From: Rhodobacterales bacterium HKCCE4037
Lineage (GTDB): Bacteria; Pseudomonadota; Alphaproteobacteria; Rhodobacterales; Rhodobacteraceae
Length of the DNA: 64,000 nt
Reading direction: 5' to 3'
Assembly: GCA_015689645.1 (NCBI GenBank)
Contig: WVSM01000009.1
Coordinates: 1-64,000, forward strand
Under the pieces are notes generated by a model that saw only the letters and a program-made list of their open reading frames with translations, ran no database searches and had not been told where the DNA came from. Of this stretch, positions 18,462 to 27,203 are shown piece after piece; the stretch's first letter is position 1, and each line of letters opens with the position of its first letter. A program made the translations under genes and the position numbers.

Positions 18462-19622
18462 TCACATCATCCCCATCAACTCGCGCCCCACCAGCATCCG
18501 TCGGATCTCCGACGTGCCCGCGCCGATCTCCATCAGCTTGGCGTCCCGGAACATGCGCGACACGGCCGAGTCGTTCATGAACCCCGCCCCGCCCATCGCC
18601 TGCACGGCCTGGTGCGCAACCTTCATCCCCTCCTCCGAGGCATAGAGCACGCACGCCGCCGCATCCTGCCGGGTCACCTGCCCCCGGTCGCAGGCCTTGG
18701 CGACCTCGTAGGCATAGGCCCGCGCCGAGTTCATGCTCGTGTACATGTCGGCGATCTTGCCCTGCATCAGCTGGAAGTCCCCGATCGGCTGGCCGAACTG
18801 CTTGCGCTCCTTCATGTAGGGCATCACCTCGTCGAGGCAGCCCGCCATGATCCCGATGTTCACACCCGACAGCACCACGCGCTCGTAATCAAGGCCGGAC
18901 ATCAGCACGCGCACGCCCTTGCCCTCCTCGCCCAACACGTTTTCGAAGGGCACCTCCACGTCCTCGAAGACAAGCTCCGCCGTGTTCGACCCGCGCATCC
19001 CCATCTTGTCGAAATGCGGCGAGGCCGAGAACCCGACCATCTCTTTTTCTATAAGAAACGCGGTGATCCCCTTCGACCCCGCCTCCGGGTCCGTCTTGGC
19101 ATAGACCACCAGCGTATCCGCATCCGGCCCGTTGGTGATCCAGTATTTCGTCCCGTTCAGCACGTAGCGATCGTTCCGCTTCTCGGCGCGCAGAGACATC
19201 GAGACCACGTCCGACCCGGCCCCCGCCTCGCTCATCGCCAGCGCACCGATATGCTCGCCGGACACCAGCCGGGGCAGGTATTTCGCCTTCTGCTCCGGCG
19301 TGCCGTTCAGCTTGATCTGGTTCACGCAGAGGTTCGAATGCGCCCCGTAGGACAGCCCGATCGACGCCGACACGCGGGAGATTTCCTCGACCGCCACCAG
19401 GTGCGCCAGGTAGCCCATCCCCGCTCCGCCGAATTCCTCGTCCACGGTGATGCCCAGAAGTCCAAGCTCTCCCATCTCCGGCCAAAGCTCGTTCGGGAAC
19501 GCATTCTCCTTGTCCGTCTTCGCGGCCAGCGGCTTCACGCGCTCCTGCGCCCAACCGTGCACCATGTCGCGCAAGGCCGCGACATCCTCCCCCAGATCGA
19601 AACTCATCGAGCCCAGAAACAT
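18462..19622 (-). CDS. ivd: Isovaleryl-CoA dehydrogenase
   Basis: 386 aa flavin enzyme oxidising isovaleryl-CoA to 3-methylcrotonyl-CoA, the first committed acyl-CoA step of leucine degradation. I chose the ATG at 19622 because a GGGGAGG box lies seven bases upstream; a GTG 33 bp earlier lacks one. Family signatures: AMSEAGAGSDVVSM (acyl-CoA/FAD binding), GTKYWITNGPDAD, FDKMGMRGSNT, and the catalytic Glu in SGLDYERVVLSG typical of IVD rather than of other acyl-CoA dehydrogenases. The C-terminal GAGTSEIRRMLVGRELMG is present. It is the first gene of the liu operon, preceded by a promoter and a candidate operator. Confidence 0.95.
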   Translation of the reverse strand: MFLGSMSFDLGEDVAALRDMVHGWAQERVKPLAAKTDKENAFPNELWPEMGELGLLGITVDEEFGGAGMGYLAHLVAVEEISRVSASIGLSYGAHSNLCVNQIKLNGTPEQKAKYLPRLVSGEHIGALAMSEAGAGSDVVSMSLRAEKRNDRYVLNGTKYWITNGPDADTLVVYAKTDPEAGSKGITAFLIEKEMVGFSASPHFDKMGMRGSNTAELVFEDVEVPFENVLGEEGKGVRVLMSGLDYERVVLSGVNIGIMAGCLDEVMPYMKERKQFGQPIGDFQLMQGKIADMYTSMNSARAYAYEVAKACDRGQVTRQDAAACVLYASEEGMKVAHQAVQAMGGAGFMNDSAVSRMFRDAKLMEIGAGTSEIRRMLVGRELMGMM

Positions 19623-19648
19623 CGCCGCGCCTCCCCGCAGAAAAGAAT

Positions 19649-19689
19649 TGAACACTTGTTCATTTAACGCGCCGCGCGCCCTGAGTCAA
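19649..19689 (-). promoter_or_regulatory. Promoter and candidate operator of the liu operon
   Basis: On the minus strand, TTGACT (19689-19684), a 17-bp spacer and TAAATG (19666-19661) form a -35/-10 pair. The inverted repeat TGAACA-N2-TGTTCA (19649-19662) overlaps the end of the -10 box, a position suited to repression. This type of site fits a TetR- or MerR-family regulator; none is encoded in the window. Confidence 0.6.
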
Positions 19690-19730
19690 AACCCATTCTG
19701 CGGGCCACGGCAAAGACCCGCCCCCCTTTT

Positions 19731-19786
19731 CATCTTGCTGGAAAAACTCCGGGGGAGTCGCGGAACGCGACGGGGGCAGAGCCCCC
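19731..19786. repeat. Dispersed repeat, copy B
   Basis: This is the same element as at 18371-18441, with 39 identical bases at 19748-19786. Read on the minus strand it has two hairpins, then CTCCCCCGGAGTTTTT, then the border GCAAGATGAAA. A and B flank ivd as direct repeats. A diverged partial copy is at 56840-56878. Confidence 0.85.
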
Positions 19787-20217
19787 AGCCCGGCCGCCCA
19801 CCGCGCGCACCTCTCCAATTCTACACGTTATCTTAACCCGCCGCCGTATAATCACACCCCGGATGATCATCCGCCCGACCGCGCCCACCAAGCGCCAAGG
19901 GCACAAGCACAGACGGATGCGGTCGCGCGCCGAAGACAGCCCCTTCATCGGGCCAAGGCGGGCGATCAAAGGTCGCGCGCACACCTCCACCGGCTGACGC
20001 CGGTGGTCTCGCACCTGTCGCACTTCGGGCGGCGCCGCTCACTCTGCTTCCGAACCGGAACACTCGATCCCCCGAGCAACAGCCCCCCGACAGGGCCAAG
20101 GCCCCCGGCCCGCACGCCATCACGCGCGCGCGGCAACCTCATCACGCATTGTCATCGCCGCCCCTCTTGCGCCGGGGCATCGCCCGCGCGACCCTCCCCG
20201 AAACGGAGGCCCGCGCC
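19787..20217. other. Intergenic region without a recognised gene
   Basis: 431 bp between the repeat and the phzF-like gene. The only structure seen is an 8-bp perfect hairpin (CCACCGGC / GCCGGTGG, 19987-20006) with a TGAC loop. Frames through it are Arg/Pro-rich and lack ribosome-binding sites. Confidence 0.6.
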
Positions 20218-21096
20218 ATGCTCGATTTCCACATCTACGACGTCTTCACCGACACGCCCTTCACCGGCAATCCGCTCGCCATAGTGGAGGGTGCCGACGG
20301 CCTGACCGACGCGCAGATGCAGACCATGGCGAAGCAGTTCAACCTTTCCGAGACGATCTTCGTCCAGACGCCCGAGGACCCGGCCCACACCGCCAAGGTG
20401 CGCATCTTCACTCCGGATGCGGAGATCCCCTTTGCCGGCCACCCGACCATCGGCTGCGCCCTGCATCTTGCCGGTGACGCGTCGCGCGTCACGCTGGAGG
20501 AGGTCGCTGGCCTCGTCCCCGTCACCATCGAGAACGGCAGTGCCGAATTCACTGCCCCGCGCATCCCCGCGCCCATCGGCACCACGCCCACCCGTGCGCA
20601 ATTCGCCGCCGCGCTCGGCCTGCCCGAAGAGGCGCTCGGCCCGCACGCGCCCGGTGCCTACGAGGGCGGCCCCGCCTTCCTCTTCGCGCAACTGGCCGAT
20701 CTCGACGCGCTCGCCCGCGCCCGCCCGACAGAGCCCGGCTATTCCGACCTGATGACAGCCGCGCGCATCGACGACACCGGCCGCTCCGCCGTCGGCCTGT
20801 ACCTGTACGCGCCCGGCGAAAGCTCCGACCTGCAGGCACGCATGTTCGCCCCCAACGACGGCATCCCCGAGGACCCCGCGACAGGCTCCGCCACCGCGAT
20901 CCTTGCGGCGCAACTGCTGGCCAATGACGCGCTGCCGCAAACCGGCACCACGCGGCTCGATGTCCGGCAGGGCATCGAGGTGGGCCGACCCTCCGCCCTG
21001 CGGCTGAGCATCGACACCAACGCCGGCACGATCACCGCGATCCGGGTCGCGGGGCAGGCCGTGAAGGTCGCCCATGGACAGATCCGGGTGCCCTGA
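20218..21096 (+). CDS. PhzF family isomerase-like protein
   Basis: 292 aa, start ATG at 20218 behind CGGAGG. The two-domain hotdog-like PhzF/diaminopimelate-epimerase fold is indicated by YDVFTDTPFTGNPLAIV at the N-terminus, the catalytic-Glu region MAKQFNLSETIFV, FTPDAEIPFAGHPTIG, and the C-terminal EDPATGSATAIL. The family includes phenazine-biosynthesis PhzF and many enzymes of unknown substrate; no phenazine genes are nearby. It is followed by a 116-bp gap and the TerB-like gene on the same strand. Confidence 0.9.
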   Translation: MLDFHIYDVFTDTPFTGNPLAIVEGADGLTDAQMQTMAKQFNLSETIFVQTPEDPAHTAKVRIFTPDAEIPFAGHPTIGCALHLAGDASRVTLEEVAGLVPVTIENGSAEFTAPRIPAPIGTTPTRAQFAAALGLPEEALGPHAPGAYEGGPAFLFAQLADLDALARARPTEPGYSDLMTAARIDDTGRSAVGLYLYAPGESSDLQARMFAPNDGIPEDPATGSATAILAAQLLANDALPQTGTTRLDVRQGIEVGRPSALRLSIDTNAGTITAIRVAGQAVKVAHGQIRVP

Positions 21097-21212
21097 CCGC
21101 ACGCACCCCGTCCTCGTTTCTAAAATGCCTCGGAGGAGTCCGCAGGACGGGCGGGCGGCTCGATCACCCCGCCCCACTTTCCCCCGCCAAACCATCGGCC
21201 TATATCCCACCC

Positions 21213-21650
21213 ATGTTCGCAGATCTTCTCAAGCGCCTCACGGCCCCCGAACCGCAAGCCCTGCCCTATGACGACGCCCGCCTTGCGCTGGCCGCCCTTC
21301 TGGTGCGCCTCGCGCGATCGGACGGCGATTACGCCGAGGTCGAGATCGCCAATATCGAGCATGTCCTGAAACACCGCTATGCCGTCTCCGAGACCGAGGC
21401 CCGCGCGCTCCGGCAGGAGGCCGAGCAGCTCGAGGCCGAGGCGCCTGATACGGTCCGCTTCACCCGCGCCATCAAGGATGCCGTGCCCTATGACGACCGC
21501 GTCGGCGTGGTCGAGGCGCTCTGGGCCGTGGTTCTGGCCGACGGGGTCCGCGACGAAGAGGAAGATGCGCTGATCCGCATGGTCGCCCCCATGCTCGGCG
21601 TGAACGACCGCGACTCGAACCTCGCCCGGCAACGCGTCCAGCAGGCATGA
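21213..21650 (+). CDS. TerB-like family protein
   Basis: 145 aa all-helical acidic protein. The pair of related acidic-loop motifs typical of TerB-like domains is visible: LARSDGDYAEVEIANIE (about residues 32-48) and VLADGVRDEEEDALIRMV (about 107-125). The TerB-like fold is associated with metal sensing or the tellurite-resistance system, but stand-alone members in alphaproteobacteria have no defined role. No other ter genes are present. It overlaps the following gene by 4 nt (ATGA), so the two are probably co-translated. Confidence 0.8.
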   Translation: MFADLLKRLTAPEPQALPYDDARLALAALLVRLARSDGDYAEVEIANIEHVLKHRYAVSETEARALRQEAEQLEAEAPDTVRFTRAIKDAVPYDDRVGVVEALWAVVLADGVRDEEEDALIRMVAPMLGVNDRDSNLARQRVQQA

Positions 21651-22411
21651 TCGCGTCGCTGCCGATGTATCTGCGCGCCGAGACCCGTCGCGCGCTCGAC
21701 GATTTCTGGAAAGCCACCGCCAGCGCGCTGCGCAACCACGGTATCGCCGCGCCCGATGCCCTCGACCACGACGCGCCGGTGTTCGAGACATGGGGCCGGT
21801 CGGACCTCGTCCTCGGCCAGATCTGCAACCTGCCCTACCGCACCCACTTCCACGACCACGTCACCCTGATCGCCGCCGCCGATTTCGGCCTGCCCGGTGC
21901 TGGCCCCGGCCACTACTATTCCCACATAATCGCCCGCGCCGATGACGCGCGCGAAACGCTCGCCGACTTCGATGGTGCGCAGTTCGCCCTGAACGGCACC
22001 GACAGCCAGTCGGGCTGGGGGGCGGCGTGGATGCTTTTTCAGGACCACGACCTCTCCCCCGGCAGTTATCTCGGCACCGGCGCGCATGTGAACAGCGCCC
22101 GTGCCGTCGCCGAGGGTCGCGCCGATTTCGCCAGCATTGACGCCCAGACATGGGCGCTGATCGAGCAATTCGACCCGGTGGCGCGCCGCCTGCGCATCAT
22201 CGCCCGCACCCCCGAAAGCCCCGGCATCTCCTTCATCACGGCAGGCGACGTGGACCCGACCCCCTACCGCGCGGCGCTTGCCGAGGCCTTCGCCGCCTGC
22301 CCACGGATCGCGGACCGACCGCTCGGCATGCGCGCCGCCGTGCCCTTGCCGGCCGCCGCCTACACCGGCCTGCCGATCCCGCCCCGGCCCATCGACGCCT
22401 CGCAAGGCTGA
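21647..22411 (+). CDS. PhnD/SsuA-like substrate-binding domain protein without signal peptide
   Basis: 254 aa. The sequence has the layout of phosphate/phosphonate-type periplasmic binding proteins: LGQICNLPYR, a central FALNGTDSQSGWGAAWMLF resembling the ligand-loop S-x-S-G motif, GAHVNSARAVAEGRADFASIDAQTW, and an RTPESPG loop. There is no export signal (MIASLPMYLRAETRRALDD), so it is probably cytoplasmic, perhaps a ligand sensor or a binding fold reused for another role. It is translationally coupled to the TerB-like gene and ends 44 bp before an ABC ATPase gene. Confidence 0.7.
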   Translation: MIASLPMYLRAETRRALDDFWKATASALRNHGIAAPDALDHDAPVFETWGRSDLVLGQICNLPYRTHFHDHVTLIAAADFGLPGAGPGHYYSHIIARADDARETLADFDGAQFALNGTDSQSGWGAAWMLFQDHDLSPGSYLGTGAHVNSARAVAEGRADFASIDAQTWALIEQFDPVARRLRIIARTPESPGISFITAGDVDPTPYRAALAEAFAACPRIADRPLGMRAAVPLPAAAYTGLPIPPRPIDASQG

Positions 22412-22455
22412 AGCAGGCCATTGCAATTCCCCGGCCATTCGGCCCAAATCGCCAA

Positions 22456-23232
22456 ATGACCGACACACCCGTCATCGAGATCAAGGGACTCCACAAGAGC
22501 TTCGGCGCGCTGGAGGTCCTGAAGGGCGTCGACCTTGCGGCCAATGCGGGCGATGTCGTCTCCCTCATCGGCTCCTCCGGCTCCGGCAAATCCACGCTGC
22601 TGAGATGTGCCAACCTTCTGGAAGACAGCCAGCAGGGCGAGATCCTGTTCGAAGGCGAGCCGGTGAAATGGAAAGGCACGGGCCGCAGCCGCCGCCCCGC
22701 CGATCCCGAGCAGGTCCGCCGCATCCGCACGAACCTGTCGATGGTGTTCCAGTCCTTCAACCTCTGGGCGCACCTGACGATCCTGCAAAACGTCATGGAA
22801 GCCCCGGTGACGGTCCTGGGCGAGGACAAGGCCGAGGTCGAGGACCGCGCGCGCCAAATTCTCGACAAGGTCGGCATCGGCGCGAAATGCGACGCTTGGC
22901 CTTCGGAGCTTTCCGGCGGCCAGCAGCAACGCGCCGCCATCGCCCGCGCGCTCTGCATGCAGCCCCGCGCGCTTCTGTTTGACGAGCCGACCTCCGCCCT
23001 CGACCCCGAGCTGGAGCAGGAGGTGATCCGCGTGATCCGTGGCCTGGCCGAGGAAGGCCGCACCATGATCCTGGTGACCCACGACATGCGCATGGCCCGC
23101 GACCTCAGCTCGCATGTCGTGTTCCTGCATCAAGGGTTGATCGAGGAAGAGGGTCCGCCCTCCGCCCTGTTCGGCAACAACGCGAAATCCGAACGCTTGC
23201 GCCAGTTCCTCAGCCATTCCGATGCGGCCTGA
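22456..23232 (+). CDS. Polar amino-acid type ABC transporter ATP-binding protein
   Basis: 258 aa ATPase. Walker A GSSGSGKSTLLRC (about residue 40), Q-loop MVFQSFNLWAHLT, signature LSGGQQQRAAIARAL, Walker B ALLFDEPTSALDPEL, and the switch-region His in LVTHDMRMARD. It fits the HisP/OccP/GlnQ group importing amino acids or opines. The partner binding protein is at 23901 and the permeases are at 26337 and 27200; the split arrangement with intervening genes is unusual. Start ATG at 22456; upstream in-frame sequence is antisense-like Arg/Pro translation. Confidence 0.93.
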   Translation: MTDTPVIEIKGLHKSFGALEVLKGVDLAANAGDVVSLIGSSGSGKSTLLRCANLLEDSQQGEILFEGEPVKWKGTGRSRRPADPEQVRRIRTNLSMVFQSFNLWAHLTILQNVMEAPVTVLGEDKAEVEDRARQILDKVGIGAKCDAWPSELSGGQQQRAAIARALCMQPRALLFDEPTSALDPELEQEVIRVIRGLAEEGRTMILVTHDMRMARDLSSHVVFLHQGLIEEEGPPSALFGNNAKSERLRQFLSHSDAA

Positions 23233-23271
23233 CGGAGCGCGCCGCTGAACCGCGCCGATCTGAAATCCACG

Positions 23272-23793
23272 ATGAAAACGCTCGGGTGGGTCCGCGCGCC
23301 CCTGAAGGGCGGCGACCTCTTCACGCTCGACCTGGGCGACCGCTTCCTCGTCGCCTTTCCCCAACTGATGACCCTTCCCGACAAGAGGCTGGTCGACACC
23401 GGCGGCGGCGTCGGCCTGCCCGAATTGTCTCGGGTCGCGGCAGCCATAGGCGGACGCACGTTCCTCTATTCCGCCCTCCATGATTTTCCTCTCGACGAGC
23501 GCCGGTTCAGCACCGCCACGGAGCCCTGGCCGGCCCTTCTGGCGCGGGCCACCGCACAGCTCACGGCCCGCGCGCCCGCCGTCGACCTGACCGCGGCGCT
23601 CGAAACGGCAGCAGCGCCGGAAAGGGCGCGGTTTCCGACCTTCACGATTCACCTTGCGGCGCTTGTGCTTCTGGGGCGGCGCGACCAGCTCGACGCCTAC
23701 GCGAAGGCTCTGGGCGCCGGGCCGTCCGATGCCCTGCACCCGCTCATCACCTCGGACACGATCCGGACGGCGACCGGGCTGCTTCCGGCCTGA
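23272..23793 (+). CDS. Hypothetical protein between ABC ATPase and binding-protein genes
   Basis: 173 aa, start ATG at 23272 (MKTLGWVRAPLKGGDLFTL), 39 bp after the ATPase. No signal peptide, membrane span or Cys. The first half is beta-rich (GGDLFTLDLGDRFLVAFPQL) and the second is helical and Ala-rich. The motif GGGVGLPELSRVAAAIGGRTFLYSALHDF is read in parts, with no known active site. The codon pattern and length suggest a real gene. Function not recognised; position suggests co-transcription with the transporter. Confidence 0.6.
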   Translation: MKTLGWVRAPLKGGDLFTLDLGDRFLVAFPQLMTLPDKRLVDTGGGVGLPELSRVAAAIGGRTFLYSALHDFPLDERRFSTATEPWPALLARATAQLTARAPAVDLTAALETAAAPERARFPTFTIHLAALVLLGRRDQLDAYAKALGAGPSDALHPLITSDTIRTATGLLPA

Positions 23794-23900
23794 CACCAAG
23801 CCTGCCCCAACGGCCCCGCTTGCCCCCGGCCCGAATTCCTCTAACAATCCCCGCATAAACGGCGCGCCACCCAAGGCTGCGTCCCAACATGGAGAGAAAG

Positions 23901-24623
23901 ATGAAAAAGATCATCCTGACCACCACCGCGCTGGCGCTGACGACCGGCATGGCCTTCGCGCAAGATGTCGTGCGCATGGGCACCGAGGGCGCCTACCCTC
24001 CCTACAACTTCATCAACGATGACGGCGAGGTCGACGGCCTTGAACGCGCCCTTGGCGATGAACTTTGCGCGCGCGCCGAGCTGACCTGCGAATGGGTCAC
24101 CAACGAGTGGGATTCGATCATCCCGAACCTGACCTCCGGCAACTACGACACGATCATCGCGGGCATGAGCATCACCGATGAACGTGACGAGGTGATCGAC
24201 TTCACCCAGGCCTACATCCCGCCCACCGCCTCGCTCTTCATGGGCATGGACGAAGGCCTTGAACTCGACGGCGCAGTGGTCGCGGCGCAGACCGGCACCA
24301 TCCAGGCGGGCTACATCGCCGAGCAGGAAGGCGTGACGCTGATCGAATTCGCGACGCCCGACGAAACCGTTGCCGCCGTGCGCAACGGCGAGGCCGACGC
24401 GGTTTTCGCCGACAACGACTTCCTGACCCAGATCGCCGAGGAAGATCCCGACCTGATGATCATCCTCGATCCCGTCCCGCTTGGCGGTGGCGTCGGCATG
24501 GGCCTGCGCGAAGGCGACGAGCTGATCGCGGTCTTCGACGCGGCCATCACCTCGATGAAGGAAGACGGCACCCTGAACGAATTGCTCATCGAGTGGTTCG
24601 GCGAAGACACGCAGACCTGGTAA
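23901..24623 (+). CDS. Amino-acid ABC transporter substrate-binding protein
   Basis: 240 aa family 3 periplasmic binding protein. Start ATG at 23901 behind a GGAGAG box; signal peptide MKKIILTTTALALTTGMAFA. Mature signatures: RMGTEGAYPPYNFINDDGEVDG, the LTSGNYDTIIAGMSITDERDEVIDFT core, and PLGGGVGMGLREGDE. This fits lysine/arginine/ornithine/octopine-type receptors. Together with the nearby gamma-glutamyl ligases it could bind a basic amino acid or amine, but the specificity is not readable from sequence. Confidence 0.93.
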   Translation: MKKIILTTTALALTTGMAFAQDVVRMGTEGAYPPYNFINDDGEVDGLERALGDELCARAELTCEWVTNEWDSIIPNLTSGNYDTIIAGMSITDERDEVIDFTQAYIPPTASLFMGMDEGLELDGAVVAAQTGTIQAGYIAEQEGVTLIEFATPDETVAAVRNGEADAVFADNDFLTQIAEEDPDLMIILDPVPLGGGVGMGLREGDELIAVFDAAITSMKEDGTLNELLIEWFGEDTQTW

Positions 24624-24635
24624 GGGTCTGACCCC

Positions 24636-24902
24636 TTGGCAAGATGGAAGCGCGGGCTGCTGAAGGCATGGCTCGCGCTTTCGCTTTTATGGGCGGCGGT
24701 CGTGATCGTCTGGGCGATCAATGGCGCGTTGACCGTGAGCGCCGGGATCGAGGGCAGCGGTCTGCTCGTCGCGCTGATCGTCATCTACGTCCTGCCCGTC
24801 TTCGCCCTCCCCTGGCTGCTCGTGCTGTTTTTCGGATGGGCCGCCATCCGCACCGTCGAACGGCTGTCGCGGCGGCGCCGATCCTGTATTTCGGAACCCT
24901 GA
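24636..24902 (+). CDS. Small two-TM protein (uncharacterised)
   Basis: 88 aa with a TTG start (24636) 13 bp after the binding-protein gene. Two hydrophobic helices (about residues 8-33 and 44-70) are followed by an Arg-rich C-terminus (ERLSRRRRS). The first helix, AWLALSLLWAAVVIVW, matches the first helix of the protein at 25920-26231 (AWLLLSLIWIGLVLFA), so the two flank the MBL gene as likely paralogs. The start codon is uncertain. Confidence 0.55.
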   Translation: MARWKRGLLKAWLALSLLWAAVVIVWAINGALTVSAGIEGSGLLVALIVIYVLPVFALPWLLVLFFGWAAIRTVERLSRRRRSCISEP

Positions 24903-24943
24903 GTGCCGCCGCCCGTTACCCCTCCCACAGACGGAGGACAAAC

Positions 24944-25843
24944 ATGACGCTCACCCAGACCAGCCCCTCGACCGGCGAAGGCTCACCCGATGTGACCGGC
25001 TTCTATGACGAGGATACCGGCTCCATCCAGTATCTCGTCTCCGACCCCGAGACGAAGAAGGCCGCGCTGATCGACGTCGTTCTGACCTTCGACCCGGAAA
25101 GCGCCGCGACGAATTCCGACAGCGTTCAAACGGTCCTCGATCACGCCGAGGCCGCGGGGCTTGAGATCGAATGGATCCTCGACACTCACCCCCATGCCGA
25201 CCACCTGATGGCGTCGCACCTGCTGAAACTTCGCCTCGATGTCCCCAACGCCATCGGGGCGAAGGTGACGGAGATCGCCGCACTCTGGCGCGAGACCTAC
25301 AACATGCCCGACGCCTTCGACCCGGCACGCGATTTCGACCACCTGTTCGAGGATGGCGACACCTTCAAGATCGGCAACCTGCCCGTCCGCGTGATGCTGT
25401 CGCCCGGCCACACCCTCGGCTCGATCAGCTATATCGTGGGGGAGGACGCGGCCTTCGTGCACGACACCTTCATGCAGCCCGACGTCGGCACCGCCCGCGC
25501 CGACTTCCCCGGCGGGTCGGCGGCGATGCTTTACGACAGCCTGCAGGCGATCCTCGCCCTGCCCGACGACACGCGCCTGTTCATCGGCCACGATTATGGC
25601 ACCGAGGCGCGCCCCGAGCCCGACTGGGAATCCACCGTCGCCCGCCAGCGGCAGGGCAACGCCCATGTCGGCAACGGCACCTCGAAAGAGGCCTATGTCG
25701 AAAAGCGCGAGGCCCGCGACGCCACCCTCGCCCTGCCCGACCGGATGCTGCACGTGCTGCAGATGAACCTCCGCGCGGGCCGACTGCCCGAGCCGGAGGA
25801 GGATGGCCACAGCTACCTGAAGATCCCGATGAACAAGTTCTGA
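24944..25843 (+). CDS. MBL-fold hydrolase, Blh/persulfide-dioxygenase-like
   Basis: 299 aa, start ATG at 24944 behind ACGGAGGAC. Metal-site motifs: DTHPHADHLMA (residues about 80-90), SPGHTLGSISY, FVHDTFMQPD and FIGHDYG near the C-terminus. This pattern places it with the glyoxalase II-like/ETHE1/Blh group, several members of which oxidise persulfides or are controlled by the sulfide sensor BigR. No BigR or rhodanese gene is adjacent. Placement inside an amino-acid transporter operon is unexplained. Confidence 0.88.
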   Translation: MTLTQTSPSTGEGSPDVTGFYDEDTGSIQYLVSDPETKKAALIDVVLTFDPESAATNSDSVQTVLDHAEAAGLEIEWILDTHPHADHLMASHLLKLRLDVPNAIGAKVTEIAALWRETYNMPDAFDPARDFDHLFEDGDTFKIGNLPVRVMLSPGHTLGSISYIVGEDAAFVHDTFMQPDVGTARADFPGGSAAMLYDSLQAILALPDDTRLFIGHDYGTEARPEPDWESTVARQRQGNAHVGNGTSKEAYVEKREARDATLALPDRMLHVLQMNLRAGRLPEPEEDGHSYLKIPMNKF

Positions 25844-25919
25844 CGGGGCCGCTGGCACAGCCCCGCGAAACCTGCGACAAGCGCCGCCGACCCGTCCCGC
25901 AGCCCAAGGCGCCCGCCCG

Positions 25920-26231
25920 ATGACGACCCAATCCCGATCGCTTCCCTCGCCTCTCCTCGTGGCGTGGCTTCTGCTCTCGCTGATCTGGATCGGCCTCGTG
26001 CTCTTCGCCGCCTTCGGCACAGGCACGCTGAGCGTCGAGGCGCTCGCCACCCTCGTCTCCGCCGCGCCCCCGTCCGATGCGGGCGTCGCCGGGGAGGTCG
26101 CCGGCCTTGCGCGGACAGTCTCGCGCGCGGCCACGCTCCAGACCCTCGCCCTGATCGCTGTCGTGGCCCTCGGCCCGCCGCTCGCGACGCTCCTCGTCCT
26201 GCGCCTGCAAATCAGACGCGCCGCGCGCTGA
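25920..26231 (+). CDS. Small two-TM protein (uncharacterised)
   Basis: 103 aa with ATG at 25920. Hydrophobic segments at about residues 11-34 and 73-96 are joined by a soluble loop of about 38 residues (VSAAPPSDAGVAGEVAGLARTV read in parts) and end in a basic tail (LQIRRAAR). The first helix resembles that of the protein at 24636-24902. No domain is recognised. It may be an accessory membrane component of the ABC transporter (inference from position). Confidence 0.6.
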   Translation: MTTQSRSLPSPLLVAWLLLSLIWIGLVLFAAFGTGTLSVEALATLVSAAPPSDAGVAGEVAGLARTVSRAATLQTLALIAVVALGPPLATLLVLRLQIRRAAR

Positions 26232-26336
26232 CTGCGCTCCCAGCCACACACTCAGCACGTCGGTTCATTTAGGGGCTGTCCCCCGCGCATCTTTATTCCA
26301 TAAATATGCAAATCCGACCTCGGCCACCGGGACTGC

Positions 26337-27203
26337 ATGTTCAGCTTCTGCGAAGACCCCTCCACGCTCGACACCTTCCAGTGGTTCTCCTGCTACCTGA
26401 CGAACGGCGTGCATCTGCTGTTCTACCAGAGCTTTCTCGTCGTCTTCGCCCTTCTGGCCATCGCCGCCCCCCTGTCGCTCGCCTTCGGCTTCCTCGCCGC
26501 CACGGCCAGCCGCGCCCGCATCGCGCCGCTGCGCTGGATCGGCAAGGGCTACACCGCCATGGTGCGCGGCATCCCCGATATCGTCTTCTTCCTGTTCTTC
26601 GTCCTCGTGCTGGACCAGGGCATCGAATACGTCCGCCACCTCGTCACCTGCCCCGACTGGGACGAACCGATCCGGCAGGGCGCCAACTTCCTCGTCTGCG
26701 ACGCCGCGCGCACGCCGCAGGGCACCGCGCCGCAATGGGTGCACGAGACCTACAATTTCGGCCTCGCCGTCTTCACCTATGCGCTGGTCTTCGGGGCCTT
26801 CTGCGGCAACGTCCTGTTCGGCGCGATGAACGCCGTGCCGCGCGCGCAGCTGGAAACGGCCGCTGCCTATGGCATGAGCCAGCGCCAGACCTTCTGGCGC
26901 GTTCTGGTGCCGCAGATGTGGATCTACGCGCTGCCGGGTCTCAGCAACATCTGGATGATCCTCATCAAGGCCACGCCGCTCCTGTTCCTGCTCGGGATCG
27001 AGGATGTCGTCTACTGGGCGCGCGAACTGGGCGGCTCGCGCAACTCGCGCTTCGCCTATCCGCATCCCGACTGGCGCTTCTGGTATTTCCTCGCCCTGCT
27101 GGTCTTCTACCTCGGCTTCACCAAGGTCTCCGAGGTCGTTCTCGGCCGCTTGACCCGCCGCCTCAGCCGCGGACAGGCCAGCGCCGCGGGGGCCGCCGCA
27201 TGA
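26337..27203 (+). CDS. Polar amino-acid ABC transporter permease 1
   Basis: 288 aa inner-membrane permease of the HisM/OccQ type. About five hydrophobic helices. The EAA loop is visible as AVPRAQLETAAAYGMSQRQTFWRVLVPQMW (in parts), which contacts the ATPase. The N-terminal MFSFCEDPSTLDTFQWFSCYL precedes the first helix. There is an extra loop between helices with two Cys (HLVTCPDW and FLVCDAARTPQG), longer than in most family members. The stop overlaps the start of the second permease (ATGA). Confidence 0.93.
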   Translation: MFSFCEDPSTLDTFQWFSCYLTNGVHLLFYQSFLVVFALLAIAAPLSLAFGFLAATASRARIAPLRWIGKGYTAMVRGIPDIVFFLFFVLVLDQGIEYVRHLVTCPDWDEPIRQGANFLVCDAARTPQGTAPQWVHETYNFGLAVFTYALVFGAFCGNVLFGAMNAVPRAQLETAAAYGMSQRQTFWRVLVPQMWIYALPGLSNIWMILIKATPLLFLLGIEDVVYWARELGGSRNSRFAYPHPDWRFWYFLALLVFYLGFTKVSEVVLGRLTRRLSRGQASAAGAAA

